In this document: positions 8,204 through 17,648 of the stretch, piece by piece
Layout: every line of letters starts with the position of its first letter
How positions within the stretch are numbered: the first letter of the stretch is position 1
Assembly: GCF_002086275.1 (NCBI RefSeq)
Contig: NZ_MVHT01000009.1
Coordinates: 50,535 to 114,534 of the forward strand
DNA: 64,000 bases
Origin: Mycobacterium intermedium
GTDB taxonomy: Bacteria > Actinomycetota > Actinomycetes > Mycobacteriales > Mycobacteriaceae
Direction: 5' to 3'
Position numbers and translations under genes: made by a program
Notes under the pieces: model-generated
Told to the model about the DNA's origin: nothing
The model's database searches: none
The model's input: the letters and a program-made list of their open reading frames with translations, nothing else

Positions 8204-9160
8204 ATGGCGTCCAGTGGCACCGCGAGATATGAGGGCGACACCTGGGACCTGGCATCCAGCGTCGGAGTCACCGCGACGATGGTCGCAGCGGCCCGCGCGG
8301 TCGCTTCCCGGGCCGAAAATGCACTGATCAACGACCCGTTCGCCGAACCGCTGGTCCGGGCGGTGGGTGTCGACATGCTTACCCGGTTGGCGACCGGGGA
8401 ATTGACGCCCACCGAGATCGACGACGCGGAACAGCCGAATACCTCGATGGCACGCATGGCCGACAACATGGCCATCCGCACCAAGTTCTTCGACGAGTTC
8501 TTCCTCGACGCGACCGGCGCCGGTATCAGGCAGGTAGTCATCCTGGCGTCCGGGCTCGATTCGCGGGCCTATCGGTTGGACTGGCCCGCGGGGACTGTCG
8601 TCTACGAAATCGACCAGCCGCAGGTGATCGAGTTCAAGTCCCGCACCCTTTCTGAACTCAACGCCTCCCCCACCGCAGACCGTCGCACGGTGGCCGTCGA
8701 TCTGCGTGAGGACTGGCCCGCCGCGCTCCGGGCGGCCGGGTTCGACCCGGGCCAACCGACCGCGTGGAGCGCCGAGGGCCTGCTGGGTTACCTGCCGCCG
8801 GACGCGCAGGACCGGCTATTGGACACGATCACCGAACTCAGTGCACCGGGCAGCCGGATCGCGACCGAAAGCATCCGCAACATCGACCCTGACCACGAGG
8901 AGCGGATGAAAGAGCGCATGAAGCACATCTCCGAGCGGTGGCGCTCGCAGGGTTTCGATTTCGACATGACCGGGCTGGTGTACTTCGGCGACCGCAACGT
9001 AGCCGCCGCCTACCTGGCCGACCGCGGATGGTCGCTGACCGAGAACAACGCTCGGGACCTGTTGGCCGCGAACGGTCTTCCGCCCATCGAGGAGGAAGAC
9101 GTGCCGATGCCCGACCTGTTCTACGTGAGCGGCACGCTTACCGAGAAACGGACCGGGTAG
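8204..9160 (+). CDS. SAM-dependent methyltransferase, TIGR00027/LCM-like family (copy 1)
   Basis: 318 residues. The N-terminus [19 protein letters not shown] and the block [16 protein letters not shown] mark the large mycobacterial family of putative S-adenosylmethionine-dependent methyltransferases (the Rv0725c/Rv0726c group). [15 protein letters not shown] is the SAM-binding region, and [15 protein letters not shown] is also conserved. These proteins are distant relatives of leucine carboxyl methyltransferases and may O-methylate carboxylates; acceptors are unknown. GGGGGAAG-like ribosome-binding sequence precedes ATG. The tandem copy follows 23 bp later. Confidence 0.88.
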   Translation: MASSGTARYEGDTWDLASSVGVTATMVAAARAVASRAENALINDPFAEPLVRAVGVDMLTRLATGELTPTEIDDAEQPNTSMARMADNMAIRTKFFDEFFLDATGAGIRQVVILASGLDSRAYRLDWPAGTVVYEIDQPQVIEFKSRTLSELNASPTADRRTVAVDLREDWPAALRAAGFDPGQPTAWSAEGLLGYLPPDAQDRLLDTITELSAPGSRIATESIRNIDPDHEERMKERMKHISERWRSQGFDFDMTGLVYFGDRNVAAAYLADRGWSLTENNARDLLAANGLPPIEEEDVPMPDLFYVSGTLTEKRTG

Positions 9161-9183
9161 CGGGCACGCATAAGGTTACTTTC

Positions 9184-10098
9184 ATGGCACGCACTCACGA
9201 CGACAACTGGGATCTGGCGTCCAGCGTCGGAGTCACGGCGACGCTGGTCGCGTCCGGTCGCGCAATGGCGACCAAAGATCCTCGCGGCTTGATCAACGAC
9301 CCCTACGCCGACCCCCTGGTGCGTGCGGTCGGCGTGGATTTCTTCATCAAGATGATGGATGGCGAGCTGGATCTCGCGACGTTCGACAACAGTTCCCCGG
9401 CTCGCGCGCAGGCGATGATCGATGGAATGGCCGTGCGCACCAAGTACTTCGACGACTACTTCCTGAACGCCACCAATGGTGGAGTTCGGCAGGCGGTGAT
9501 ATTGGCTTCCGGTTTGGATGCCCGCGCCTACCGACTGCCGTGGCCGGATGGGACCGTCGTCTACGAACTAGACCAGCCGAAGGTGATCGAGTTCAAGACA
9601 ACGACTTTGGCGGGTATCGGCGCCGAGCCCACCGCGACCAGGCGCGCCATCCCGATTGACTTGCGCGGTGACTGGCCGGCTGCGCTGCAACAGGCCGGCC
9701 TGGACTCGACGGCGCCGACGGCCTGGTTGGCCGAAGGGCTGTTGATCTACCTGCCGCCCGAGGCCCAGGACCGATTGTTCGACAACATCGCCGCCCTCAG
9801 TGCCCCCGGCAGCACCATAGCGACCGAATTCGTGCCGGGCATAGTCGATTTCGACGTCGACCGGGCACGGGAGATGAGCAGCTCGTTCCGCGACTTCGGC
9901 GTGGACATCGACATGGCGTCGTTGGTGTACCCCGGCGAGCGCAACCACGTCGTCGACTATCTGCGCGGCAAGGGTTGGGACGTCGAGGGTGTGACCCGAA
10001 CTGAGCTGTTCAAGCGCAACGGCATCCCGGTTCCCGCACCGGCAGACGACGACCCACTGGGCGAGATCATCTTCATCAGCGCCGCCCTGTCCAGCTGA
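9184..10098 (+). CDS. SAM-dependent methyltransferase, TIGR00027/LCM-like family (copy 2)
   Basis: 304 residues, a clear paralogue of the preceding gene: [52 protein letters not shown] and [15 protein letters not shown] align block for block. The long open frame continues upstream into copy 1, but ATG 9184 begins at the homologous point ([11 protein letters not shown]) and is chosen. The pair corresponds to Rv0725c/Rv0726c next to sppA in M. tuberculosis and likely arose by tandem duplication. Both are probably on one transcript; the 3' end faces sppA convergently with an 8-bp gap. Confidence 0.88.
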   Translation: MARTHDDNWDLASSVGVTATLVASGRAMATKDPRGLINDPYADPLVRAVGVDFFIKMMDGELDLATFDNSSPARAQAMIDGMAVRTKYFDDYFLNATNGGVRQAVILASGLDARAYRLPWPDGTVVYELDQPKVIEFKTTTLAGIGAEPTATRRAIPIDLRGDWPAALQQAGLDSTAPTAWLAEGLLIYLPPEAQDRLFDNIAALSAPGSTIATEFVPGIVDFDVDRAREMSSSFRDFGVDIDMASLVYPGERNHVVDYLRGKGWDVEGVTRTELFKRNGIPVPAPADDDPLGEIIFISAALSS

Positions 10099-10106
10099 CC
10101 CAAGCC

Positions 10107-11864
10107 TTAGAAGCGCGACTCCCCCAGCCACAGCACGTTGGCGCCGGTGAGCGTCTCTTCCGCCTGTCCGATCAGCCCGGCGATCGAGCGGGTCACCAAG
10201 GCTTCCACCGAGATTCGCGGTCGCACCAGATCGAACAGCGACGGGCCCGGCACACCCACCAGGCGAACCTCGGTGTCCTCGTCCAGCCCGGCCAGCACCT
10301 TCGCCCGGCGCAACGCGGTACGAAAGCCACCGAGCTCGTCCACCAAGCCGCGTTCGAGGGCATCGGCTCCGGTCCAAACCCGGCCCCGCGCCACGGCATC
10401 TACGGCCTCCACGCTCAAGTTTCGGCCTTCGGCGACACGCTCGACGAAGTCGTTGTAGAACAGGTCCGCCTCGGCCTCCCGGTGCGCCTGTTGCTCCGGC
10501 GTGAACGGCGTGTCGATGGACCAGGCGTCGGCATTGGCATTGGTGCGCACCGTATCTGAGGCGACACCCAAGCGGTCCTTGAGGTCGCGCACCACCAGCT
10601 TGCCGGTAAGCACCCCGATCGAGCCGGTGATGGTGCCCGGGTTTGCCACGATAGCGTCGGCGGCCACCGAGACGTAGTAGCCACCGGACGCCGCGACCGC
10701 GCCCATCGACGCCACCACCGGCTTCCCGCGCTGGCGCGCTCGTTTCACCTCGCGCCAGATGGTTTCCGACGCCGTGACCGAACCGCCGGGACTGTCCACC
10801 CGCAGCACGATGGCCGACACCGACTCCTCGGCCGCAACCTCGCGCAGGACAGCGGCAATGGTGTCACCGCCCGCGTTGGAGGGGCCGATCGGTAGGCCCT
10901 TCGACCCACCCCGCCCGTTGACGATCGCACCCTCGACGGTCACGACGGCGATCGTCGGCTTGGACTTACGCCCCGGAACGGACGGCACCGGCGGTGCCAG
11001 CCTAGGTCGGGCCGAACTGGCGTAGCGCGCCAGAGATATTCGCGGAAACTTGTCGTCAGTGTCGATCGACTCCGGTGAAATGTCTTTGGTGCCGGTCAAT
11101 TCCGCGATCCGTAGGTAGGCCTCGTCGCGGAAGCCGATGCGGTCCACCAGTTTTGATGCCACCGCATCGTCCCGCAACAGCGGTGCCCGGTCGGCCAGTT
11201 CGTCAAGAACGGCGACGTCGAGGTTGCGCGACTTCGCGACGCCCTGCCATACCTGTTCCCGCAGACTCGCCAACATCCGGGTGACGGCTTCACGATGCGC
11301 CTCGGTGAAGCCGTCTTCGGTGAAAACATTTGCCGCAGATTTGTATTCGCCTTTGGCGACGAACTGCGCCTCGATGCCCGCCTTGTCCAGCGCGTCGCGC
11401 AGGAACATCGCGGTGCCGGCGAAACCGACCAACCCCACCTCACCCGAGGGCTGCACCCAGATCTCGCGGAACGCCGAAGCCAGGTAGTAGGACAAGGTGC
11501 CCGGGTAGGTTTCGGCCCAGGCCAGGGACGGCTTAACTTCGCTGAAGGCCGCGATGGCCTCCCGCAACTCCTGAACTGCCGCGGCCGGGGAAGGCGGAAG
11601 CTGGACGCGGGCAATCAGTCCGGCGACGCGAGGATCCTCGGCCGCGCGATGAATCGCGGCGACCGCGGCGCGCAGTGATATCTGCCTGTCACCGCCGGAG
11701 AACAGGGTGAACGGGTCAAAGCCCGTCGTCTCCGGTGGAATGGACCGCAGGTTGAGCTCGAGCACGCAGCCGTTAGGTACGCCGTGGTGACGCGCCGTGT
11801 CGACGCGAGTGGCCAAGGCGCGCATGTCGTCTACACCCGGCAGAAAATCCAGAAAGGCAAGCAT
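10107..11864 (-). CDS. sppA: Signal peptide peptidase SppA (protease IV, S49)
   Basis: 585 residues with two tandem S49 domains, as in long-form SppA. The N-terminal repeat supplies the general-base Lys (GEYKSAAN, about K175) and the C-terminal repeat the nucleophile Ser (GAVAASGGYY, about S393), the split Lys/Ser dyad of the family. VDSPGGSVTASE is the oxyanion-side glycine motif. SppA degrades cleaved signal peptides in the membrane. The start ATG at 11864 gives a shorter N-terminus than I recall for M. tuberculosis, and no clear transmembrane anchor is visible, so membrane attachment may be peripheral. It lies downstream of the spc operon on the same strand, with the LLM gene on the opposite strand between them. 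Confidence 0.92.
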   Translation of the reverse strand: MLAFLDFLPGVDDMRALATRVDTARHHGVPNGCVLELNLRSIPPETTGFDPFTLFSGGDRQISLRAAVAAIHRAAEDPRVAGLIARVQLPPSPAAAVQELREAIAAFSEVKPSLAWAETYPGTLSYYLASAFREIWVQPSGEVGLVGFAGTAMFLRDALDKAGIEAQFVAKGEYKSAANVFTEDGFTEAHREAVTRMLASLREQVWQGVAKSRNLDVAVLDELADRAPLLRDDAVASKLVDRIGFRDEAYLRIAELTGTKDISPESIDTDDKFPRISLARYASSARPRLAPPVPSVPGRKSKPTIAVVTVEGAIVNGRGGSKGLPIGPSNAGGDTIAAVLREVAAEESVSAIVLRVDSPGGSVTASETIWREVKRARQRGKPVVASMGAVAASGGYYVSVAADAIVANPGTITGSIGVLTGKLVVRDLKDRLGVASDTVRTNANADAWSIDTPFTPEQQAHREAEADLFYNDFVERVAEGRNLSVEAVDAVARGRVWTGADALERGLVDELGGFRTALRRAKVLAGLDEDTEVRLVGVPGPSLFDLVRPRISVEALVTRSIAGLIGQAEETLTGANVLWLGESRF

Positions 11865-11905
11865 AATAAGCCAGCCTACCGACCGGCCGCCGTACCGTGG
11901 TCAGG

Positions 11906-12850
11906 GTGAGGTTTTGCATCTCGATCCCCCAGCTCGATTCCGGAACCCCAAACGGCCCCGCCGGCTTCGACATCGACGGGCTTCGCTCGTATCTGAGCCG
12001 CGCCGAGGAACTCGGTTTCGAAGGCGGCTGGACACTCGAGCAGATCATCGGCGACACACCGCTGTTGGCCCCACTGGAGCTGTTGGCGTATGCGGCGGCG
12101 TGCACGCAGCGGTTGCGCCTGGGCGTTGCTGTGCTGGTGACGTCGCTGCACGACCCGCTGCAACTGGCCTCGGCTGTGACCGCCATCGACCGGCTCAGCC
12201 ACGGCCGGCTCGACATCGGCGTCGCACCCGGGGGCGGTCGTCGCAAGTTCGCCGCCTTCGGTGTCGACCAGGACAGCTACGTCAGCTACTTCACCGAGGG
12301 GCTGCAGTTGATGAAGGCGGCCTGGTCGGACGAACCGCGGGTGACCTTCCACGGCCGGTTTCGCGATGTCGACGACCTGCCCATCCAGCCCAAACCGGTG
12401 CAGCGACCACACCCGCCGATTTGGTTCGGAGCGCACGCGCCCAAGGCCCTGGCCCGGGCGGTGCGCCACGGTGATGCGTTCATGGGCGCGGGATCCTCGA
12501 CAACCGCTGATTTCGCCGGTGCCGTGCAGACCGTGCGCCGCGAACTCGCCGCCCAGGGCAAAGACCCGACGCAGTTCACCATCGGCAAACGGGTCTATCT
12601 GATGATCGACGACGATGCCGACCGGGCCCGCGAACGCGTGATGGCGGGACTGCGTCGCATCTACGGAAAGATGTCGGGTATCGAGTCGGTGTCGGTGTCG
12701 GGAACCCCCGACGACGTGGTCCGCGGGCTGCAGGAGGTGGCAGCCGCGGGGGCGCAGCTACTGCTACTCAACCCCGTTGGGGCCACGGTCGCCGAAGACC
12801 GCGAGCAAATGGAACGCCTTGCCGCAGAGGTGATCCCGCACCTCACTTAG
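11906..12850 (+). CDS. LLM-class F420-dependent oxidoreductase
   Basis: Luciferase-like TIM-barrel protein of about 314 residues. It begins VRFCISIPQLD, the usual first strand of the family; continues with LGVAVLVTSLHDPLQLASA and the cofactor-pocket segment HGRLDIGVAPGGGRR; and ends with SGTPDDVVRGLQ. Mycobacterial members mostly use deazaflavin F420, which I assume here. GTG at 11897 is also in frame. It is divergent from sppA (41 bp) and convergent with rplO, separated by the hairpin at 12853-12916. Substrate unknown. Confidence 0.85.
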   Translation: MRFCISIPQLDSGTPNGPAGFDIDGLRSYLSRAEELGFEGGWTLEQIIGDTPLLAPLELLAYAAACTQRLRLGVAVLVTSLHDPLQLASAVTAIDRLSHGRLDIGVAPGGGRRKFAAFGVDQDSYVSYFTEGLQLMKAAWSDEPRVTFHGRFRDVDDLPIQPKPVQRPHPPIWFGAHAPKALARAVRHGDAFMGAGSSTTADFAGAVQTVRRELAAQGKDPTQFTIGKRVYLMIDDDADRARERVMAGLRRIYGKMSGIESVSVSGTPDDVVRGLQEVAAAGAQLLLLNPVGATVAEDREQMERLAAEVIPHLT

Positions 12851-12852
12851 GA

Positions 12853-12916
12853 CGCCGAACAGACGCGCAAGCCCCAGTTTCGGGCACGAAACCGGGGCCT
12901 TTGCGTCTGCTCGGCG
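12853..12916. terminator. Long hairpin ending the spc operon (bidirectional)
   Basis: Left arm from CGCCGAACAGACGC, right arm ending GCGTCTGCTCGGCG, with an inner stem GCCCCAGTTTCG / CGAAACCGGGGC around the loop GGCA. About 28 bp pair with few mismatches. It lies 6 nt after the rplO stop and just after the convergent LLM stop, so it can serve both. No long T tract follows, as is normal in mycobacteria. A close relative lies at 29384-29438. Confidence 0.8.
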
Positions 12917-12922
12917 GAAAAA

Positions 12923-13363
12923 CTAGAGCTCGGTGGCCGAGCCGCCGGCGGCGGTGATCTTCTCGCGGGCGCTGCCGCTGAACTTGTGCGCGGTCACCGC
13001 GACGTTCACCGTCAGCTTGCCGTCGCCCAGGACCTTCACCAGCGAGTTCTTGCGGACGGCGCCCTTGGCCACCAGCTCGTCGACACCGACGGTGCCGCCC
13101 TCCGGGAACAGCCGGTTGATGTCACCGACGTTGACGACTTCGTACTCGGTGCGGAAGCGGTTGCGGAAGCCCTTGAGCTTGGGCAGCCGCATGTGGATGG
13201 GCATCTGCCCACCCTCGAAGGTGGTCGGCACGTTCTTGCGGGCCCGGGTTCCCTTGGTACCGCGGCCCGCGGTCTTGCCCTTGGACCCCTCACCGCGACC
13301 GACGCGGGTGCGCGGGGTTTTCGACCCGCGCGCGGGCTTCAGGTCGTGCAGCTTGATAGTCAC
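12923..13363 (-). CDS. rplO: 50S ribosomal protein L15
   Basis: 146 residues, standard L15 length. The N-terminus [20 protein letters not shown] and the Gly-rich [17 protein letters not shown] bind 23S rRNA; the C-terminal half has [17 protein letters not shown]. An open frame extends upstream over rpmD, but the correct start is GTG 13363, overlapping the rpmD stop (GTGA). It is the last spc-operon gene in this window; secY does not follow directly, matching the mycobacterial arrangement. Confidence 0.97.
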   Translation of the reverse strand: MTIKLHDLKPARGSKTPRTRVGRGEGSKGKTAGRGTKGTRARKNVPTTFEGGQMPIHMRLPKLKGFRNRFRTEYEVVNVGDINRLFPEGGTVGVDELVAKGAVRKNSLVKVLGDGKLTVNVAVTAHKFSGSAREKITAAGGSATEL

Positions 13364-13542
13364 TTGGCCTCCTCCACCTCTACGAGGTGGCTCACCACCG
13401 CGATGAGCCCGCGGGTCTGGGGGTTGTCCTCGCGGATCACCGAGTGCCGGATCTTTCGTAGACCCAGTGTGCGCAGGGTCTCGCGCTGCTTCCAGCGCGC
13501 ACCAATGGTGCTGCGCACCTGGGTGATCTTCAGGTCTGCCAT
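13360..13542 (-). CDS. rpmD: 50S ribosomal protein L30
   Basis: 60 residues: [28 protein letters not shown] is the bacterial L30 core, followed by [11 protein letters not shown]. It is a single ferredoxin-like domain of the large subunit. It starts 2 nt after the rpsE stop and overlaps rplO by 4 bp. Confidence 0.97.
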   Translation of the reverse strand: MADLKITQVRSTIGARWKQRETLRTLGLRKIRHSVIREDNPQTRGLIAVVSHLVEVEEAK

Positions 13543-13544
13543 GG

Positions 13545-14222
13545 TTATGCCGTTCCCTCGCGCGCAGCGGCCGCGGCCAGCGCGTCACTTTCCCGTCGCG
13601 CCTTCAACATGCCGGCGGGAGCAACGTCCTCGATCGGCAGACCGCGGCGAGCGGCCACCTCCTCCGGGCGCTGCAGCATCTTGAGGGCGGCGACGGTGGC
13701 GTGCACCACGTTGATCGCGTTGTCGCTGCCCAGTGACTTCGCCAGGATGTCGTGCACCCCAGCGCATTCCAGCACCGCACGCGCCGCGCCGCCGGCGATC
13801 ACACCGGTACCCGGGCTGGCCGGACGCAGCAGCACCACACCGGCGGCCGCCTCGCCCTGCACCGGGTGAGTGATGGTGCCGCCGATCAGGGGCACCCGGA
13901 AGAAGCCCTTGCGAGCCTCCTCGACGCCCTTGGCGATCGCCGCCGGAACTTCCTTGGCCTTGCCGTAGCCGACACCGACCATCCCTGCGCCGTCACCAAC
14001 GATGACCAAAGCGGTGAAGCTGAACCGCCGACCACCCTTGACCACCTTGGAGACGCGATTGATGGCGACGACCCGCTCGAGGTAGTTGCTCTTGTCCCCG
14101 TCCCGATCACGGCCACCGCGCCCGCCACCGTCGCGGCGGCCACGCCCGTCCCGCGAGTCGCGGCTGTCACGGCTGTCTTGGCCACGGCTGTCTGTCGGGC
14201 CGCCAGCCGATTGCTCCGCCAT
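13545..14222 (-). CDS. rpsE: 30S ribosomal protein S5
   Basis: 225 residues. The core starts near residue 48 with [21 protein letters not shown] (double-stranded-RNA-binding-like domain), then [19 protein letters not shown] and the C-terminal S5 domain with [16 protein letters not shown]. The first 45 residues are a low-complexity tail of Asp, Ser, Arg and Gly (repeated DSR triplets), which actinobacterial S5 carries in variable form. S5 guards decoding accuracy and helicase activity at the mRNA entry channel. Confidence 0.97.
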   Translation of the reverse strand: MAEQSAGGPTDSRGQDSRDSRDSRDGRGRRDGGGRGGRDRDGDKSNYLERVVAINRVSKVVKGGRRFSFTALVIVGDGAGMVGVGYGKAKEVPAAIAKGVEEARKGFFRVPLIGGTITHPVQGEAAAGVVLLRPASPGTGVIAGGAARAVLECAGVHDILAKSLGSDNAINVVHATVAALKMLQRPEEVAARRGLPIEDVAPAGMLKARRESDALAAAAAREGTA

Positions 14223-14241
14223 TATGCGGTCCTTCCGTTCA

Positions 14242-14610
14242 TCAGAAACTCAATCCGTTCTCGCGGGCGGCGTCGGCCAAAGCCGCGATCCGTCCGCCGT
14301 AGGTGTAACCGCCGCGGTCGAAGACCACGGTGTCGATGCCGGCGGCCTTGGCGCGCTCGGCGATCAGTTGCCCGACCCGCACGCTGCGGGCTTTCTTGTC
14401 TCCGTCCAGGCCACGCACATCGGCCTCGATCGAGGAGGCGGCGGCCAGGGTGGTGCCGTTCTGGTCGTTGACCAGCTGCACGTGGATGTGCCGCGACGAG
14501 CGGTGCACCACCAACCGGGGGCGTTGCCCGGTGCCTGCGACCTTCTTGCGCAGCCTCGCGTGCCGACGCAGCCGGGAAACCCGTCGTGTTGCCGAAACAG
14601 ATTGCGCCAT
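14242..14610 (-). CDS. rplR: 50S ribosomal protein L18
   Basis: 122 residues. The basic N-terminus [19 protein letters not shown] contacts 5S r[24 protein letters not shown] and [13 protein letters not shown]...ARENGL are the family signature and C-terminal end. It sits 2 nt downstream of rplF and 19 nt upstream of rpsE. Confidence 0.97.
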   Translation of the reverse strand: MAQSVSATRRVSRLRRHARLRKKVAGTGQRPRLVVHRSSRHIHVQLVNDQNGTTLAAASSIEADVRGLDGDKKARSVRVGQLIAERAKAAGIDTVVFDRGGYTYGGRIAALADAARENGLSF

Positions 14611-14612
14611 AA

Positions 14613-15152
14613 CTACTTACCTGTCTTTCCGACCTTGCGGCGGATCTGTTCACCTTCGTAGCGCACGCCCTTGCCCTTGTAGGGGTCGGGACGGCGCAGG
14701 CGACGGATATTCGCCGAGATCTGACCGACCTTCTGCTTGTCGATCCCTGAGACCGTGAACTTCGTCGGTGCCTGCACCGCGAACGTGATGCCTTCGGGGG
14801 CCTCGATCACCACCGGGTGGCTGTATCCGAGCGCGAACTCCAGATTGCTGCCCTTTTGCTGGACGCGGTAGCCGACGCCGTGGATCTCCATCTTGGTGGT
14901 GTAACCCTCCGTCACACCGGTGACCAGGTTGGCCAGCAGGGTGCGGGACAGCCCGTGCAGCGAGCGGTTGCGCCGGTCGTCGTCGGGACGGGTGACCACG
15001 ATCGCACCATCGTCGTTGCGCGCGACCTTGATCGGCTCGGCCACGGTCAGCTCCAAGGTGCCCTTGGGCCCCTTCACCGAGACGTTCTGACCGTCGATCG
15101 TTACGTCGACCCCGGCGGGAACCGGGACCGGTTGCTTACCAATGCGAGACAT
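14613..15152 (-). CDS. rplF: 50S ribosomal protein L6
   Basis: 179 residues, two L6 domains. The N-terminus [17 protein letters not shown] is diagnostic, and the C-terminal RNA-binding signature is [16 protein letters not shown]. It binds near the sarcin-ricin loop. Gap to rpsH is 12 nt. Confidence 0.98.
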   Translation of the reverse strand: MSRIGKQPVPVPAGVDVTIDGQNVSVKGPKGTLELTVAEPIKVARNDDGAIVVTRPDDDRRNRSLHGLSRTLLANLVTGVTEGYTTKMEIHGVGYRVQQKGSNLEFALGYSHPVVIEAPEGITFAVQAPTKFTVSGIDKQKVGQISANIRRLRRPDPYKGKGVRYEGEQIRRKVGKTGK

Positions 15153-15164
15153 GGTTCTTCCCTC

Positions 15165-15563
15165 TCACCAAACGTATGCGAGGACTTCGCCGCCCACGCC
15201 CTGTCTGGCTGCCTGACGGTCAGTGAGGAGACCCGAGGACGTCGAAATGATTGCGACGCCAAGGCCGCCGAGCACTCGCGGCAGGTTGGTCGATTTCGCG
15301 TACACCCGCAGGCCGGGCTTGGACACCCGCTTCAAGCCGGCGATGCTGCGCTCGCGGCTGGGCCCGTACTTGAGCTGCACCACCAGCGACTTGCCCACCC
15401 GAGCATCCTCGGTGCGGAAGTCGCTGATGTACCCCTCGTTCTTCAGGATCTGGGCGATGTTCGCCTTGATCTTGGAGTGCGGCAGGGTCACCTCGTCGTG
15501 GTACGCCGAGTTGGCGTTGCGCAGACGGGTCAAGAAGTCTGCGATTGGATCCGTCATCGTCAT
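15165..15563 (-). CDS. rpsH: 30S ribosomal protein S8
   Basis: 132 residues. [20 protein letters not shown] is the S8 start, and the C-terminal [26 protein letters not shown] is the rRNA-binding end. S8 nucleates the central domain of 16S rRNA. In E. coli it is the translational repressor of the spc operon; whether that holds here is not shown by the sequence. Confidence 0.98.
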   Translation of the reverse strand: MTMTDPIADFLTRLRNANSAYHDEVTLPHSKIKANIAQILKNEGYISDFRTEDARVGKSLVVQLKYGPSRERSIAGLKRVSKPGLRVYAKSTNLPRVLGGLGVAIISTSSGLLTDRQAARQGVGGEVLAYVW

Positions 15564-15584
15564 GGTTTTAGTCCCCGCGTCCTG

Positions 15585-15770
15585 TCACCAGCTGCTCTTC
15601 TGCACGCCGGGCAACTCGCCCGCATGCGCCATCTCGCGCAGGCAGATCCGGCACAGCCCGAACTTGCGGAACACCGCGCGCGGGCGACCACACTTGCTGC
15701 AGCGGGTGTAGCCGCGCACCGCAAACTTCGGCTTACGCTGCGCCTTGTTGACCAGTGCTTTCTTTGCCAT
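15585..15770 (-). CDS. rpsN: 30S ribosomal protein S14, zinc-binding type (S14 type Z)
   Basis: 61 residues from ATG 15770. Four Cys (24, 27, 40, 43: CSKC and CRIC) form a zinc knuckle, so this is the zinc-containing primary paralogue. Mycobacteria usually also encode a Cys-free version under zinc control elsewhere. The longer open frame upstream overlaps rplE and is rejected. It starts 4 nt after the rplE stop. Confidence 0.97.
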   Translation of the reverse strand: MAKKALVNKAQRKPKFAVRGYTRCSKCGRPRAVFRKFGLCRICLREMAHAGELPGVQKSSW

Positions 15771-15774
15771 CTGC

Positions 15775-16338
15775 TCAGTTCTCCTTGAAGGGAAAGCCGA
15801 GGGCCCGCAACAGCGCTCGTCCTTCGTCGTCGGTCGTCGCCGAGGTGACAACGTTGATGTCCATGCCGCGGACCCGGTCGATCTTGTCCACATCGATCTC
15901 GTGGAACACCGATTGCTCGGCCAGCCCGAAGGTGTAGTTGCCCACCCCGTCGAACTGCTTGGGCGACAAGCCGCGGAAGTCGCGGATACGCGGCAGCGCG
16001 ATCGAGGTCAGCCGGTCGAGGAACTCCCACATCCGGTCGCCGCGCAGCGTCACGCGCACACCCACCGGCATGCCTTCGCGCAACTTGAACTGTGCGATCG
16101 ACTTGCGCGCGCGGCGAATCTCCGGCCGCTGACCGGTGATCAGCGCCAGGTCGTTGACGGCGCCGTTGATCAGCTTGGCGTCGCGGGCGGCCTCGCCGAC
16201 CCCCATGTTGACCACGACCTTCGTCACCGTCGGGACCTGCATGACATTGGCGTAGTTGAACTGCTGCTGCAGCGCGTCCCGGATCTCGTTGCGGTAGCGC
16301 AGCTTGAGGCGCGGCTGAACTTTCTCTGCAGTAGTCAT
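15775..16338 (-). CDS. rplE: 50S ribosomal protein L5
   Basis: 187 residues. [16 protein letters not shown] is the L5 signature, followed by [19 protein letters not shown] and [15 protein letters not shown] near the end. L5 binds 5S rRNA and forms the B1b bridge with the small subunit. Its ATG overlaps the rplX stop by one base. Confidence 0.98.
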   Translation of the reverse strand: MTTAEKVQPRLKLRYRNEIRDALQQQFNYANVMQVPTVTKVVVNMGVGEAARDAKLINGAVNDLALITGQRPEIRRARKSIAQFKLREGMPVGVRVTLRGDRMWEFLDRLTSIALPRIRDFRGLSPKQFDGVGNYTFGLAEQSVFHEIDVDKIDRVRGMDINVVTSATTDDEGRALLRALGFPFKEN

Positions 16339-16655
16339 CAGATGTCCTTGCCGTTGCGCTTCGAGATGCGAACCCGCTTGCCGGTTTCCTCGTCGACGCG
16401 GTAACCGATCCGGGTGGGCTTGCCGTCGGAGTCGACGACCATCACGTTCGACACGTGAATCGGCGCCTCCTGGGTGACGATGCCGCCGGACTGCGCGCCG
16501 CGCTGGTTGGCCGAGACCGCGGTGTGCTTCTTGATCCGGTTGACACCTTCGACGAGCACCCGGTTGCGGCTCGGGTAAGCCTGCAGCACTTTGCCTTTGG
16601 CGCCCTTGTCCTTACCCGCGATGACCAGCACGGTGTCGCCTTTGTGGACCTTCAT
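16338..16655 (-). CDS. rplX: 50S ribosomal protein L24
   Basis: 105 residues with the KOW motif at the N-terminus ([22 protein letters not shown]), which binds 23S rRNA early in assembly. It starts at the base before the rplN stop with no gap and overlaps rplE by 1 bp. Confidence 0.98.
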   Translation of the reverse strand: MKVHKGDTVLVIAGKDKGAKGKVLQAYPSRNRVLVEGVNRIKKHTAVSANQRGAQSGGIVTQEAPIHVSNVMVVDSDGKPTRIGYRVDEETGKRVRISKRNGKDI

Positions 16656-17024
16656 CTACAACACCTCCGGGGCGAGCGAGATGATCTTCATGAACCGCTT
16701 CTCGCGCAGTTCCCGCCCGACCGGCCCGAAGATGCGCGTCCCGCGCGGGTCGTTGTCGGGCTTGATGATCACTGCCGCGTTCTCATCGAACTTGATGTAA
16801 CTGCCATCGGGACGGCGGCGCTCCTTGACCGTGCGCACCACGACCGCCTTGACGACGTCCCCACGCTTGACGTTGCCGCCGGGGATGGCGTCTTTGACGG
16901 TGGCGACGATGACGTCACCAATGCCGGCGTAGCGTCGCGACGAGCCGCCGAGCACACGGATGCACAAGATCTCCTTGGCGCCGGTGTTATCGGCGACCTT
17001 CAGCCGCGATTCCTGCTGAATCAC
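16656..17024 (-). CDS. rplN: 50S ribosomal protein L14
   Basis: 122 residues, exactly the usual L14 length, starting at GTG 17024 ([18 protein letters not shown]) behind a clear AGGAG ribosome-binding site 7 nt upstream. The signature [17 protein letters not shown] and the end [13 protein letters not shown] are present. It is the first spc-operon gene here; a promoter match lies about 130 bp upstream. In M. tuberculosis order rplN also starts this operon, separated from rpsQ by the sulfatase genes. Confidence 0.98.
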
Positions 17025-17152
17025 TAGATCTCCTGACCTGTTTCTGACGTGTGCACGGCAGGAGAAACTCACCTGACGTGCGCGGTCTGTTTGTCGTCGT
17101 AGGGCACGCGGGGCCGGTGAACCGGCCGAGGTCTGCCCAAGGCAACCCCTAG

Positions 17153-17181
17153 AGTCTAGGGGACGGCCAGCCCAGCGCCAA
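17153..17181 (-). promoter_or_regulatory. Probable spc-operon promoter overlapping a 17-bp palindrome
   Basis: On the minus strand TTGGCG (17181-17176) and TAGACT (17158-17153) are separated by exactly 17 bp, a good SigA-type -35/-10 pair pointing to rplN with a leader of about 120 nt. The -10 is embedded in the perfect palindrome CCCCTAGAGTCTAGGGG (17146-17162), so a DNA-binding protein or DNA structure could affect initiation. Confidence 0.6.
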
Positions 17182-17582
17182 ATTCGCCCACCCTGCAAGA
17201 CTCCCTGCAGTGACATTGCCCATCCCCGGGCGAGGCACTGCCATCGCGGCCGCCACCCGAGCCGCCGTTTTCCGTCAGTTCGTTGATGTTTCGCGTCACC
17301 GTGTTTCTATGGAAAAGCCCGGTACGCATTCCCGGTCGCACTGCTCGCCGAAAGTGCGCTGCGCGAACTCTCTGCGGGCGCGGCACCCCTCGAGTCCAGC
17401 ATTGCTGTCCGTGCTCAACAGCAGCTAGAGCGCATAACCAAGCGTTGCCGGGATCGTCGCGGAGTGAGTGTGGCCGGTGCGGCGGCCCGCCCGGTGCGGG
17501 GCATCGCAGGACGTCCACCGCGTTGGCGGTCAACCGAATTCGGTGACGAAGTGCACCGGTCCAACCGTGACACTGTGACCGC
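17182..17582. other. Intergenic region without a supported gene
   Basis: This is the longest gene-free stretch, between rplN and the PE_PGRS gene. Small open frames exist on both strands but have no recognisable product and no ribosome-binding site I would trust. It holds a perfect 12-bp palindrome ACCGAATTCGGT at 17533-17544. The PE_PGRS promoter probably lies at its right end, but no convincing -10/-35 pair was found. Confidence 0.5.
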
Positions 17583-17610
17583 AGCTACTTAGCCAGAGCT
17601 ACTGAGCCAG
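17583..17610 (+). repeat. Two tandem 14-bp repeats upstream of PE_PGRS
   Basis: AGCTACTTAGCCAG (17583-17596) is followed immediately by AGCTACTGAGCCAG (17597-17610); 13 of 14 bases agree. It lies 38 bp before the PE_PGRS start, probably in the 5' leader. Confidence 0.7.
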
Positions 17611-17648
17611 CCTTTCGGCGTCGAGCCCATGCCGGTGAGCGGAGTCCC

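Noticed and set aside
12923..13588. One 221-residue frame joining rpmD region and rplO
   Set aside because: The first 75 residues are out-of-frame translation of rpmD; L15 starts at GTG 13363 with family length.
17156..17546. Several 70-125-residue frames between rplN and PE_PGRS
   Set aside because: Arg/Pro/Ala-rich composition with no family motif or ribosome-binding site; typical GC-rich chance frames.
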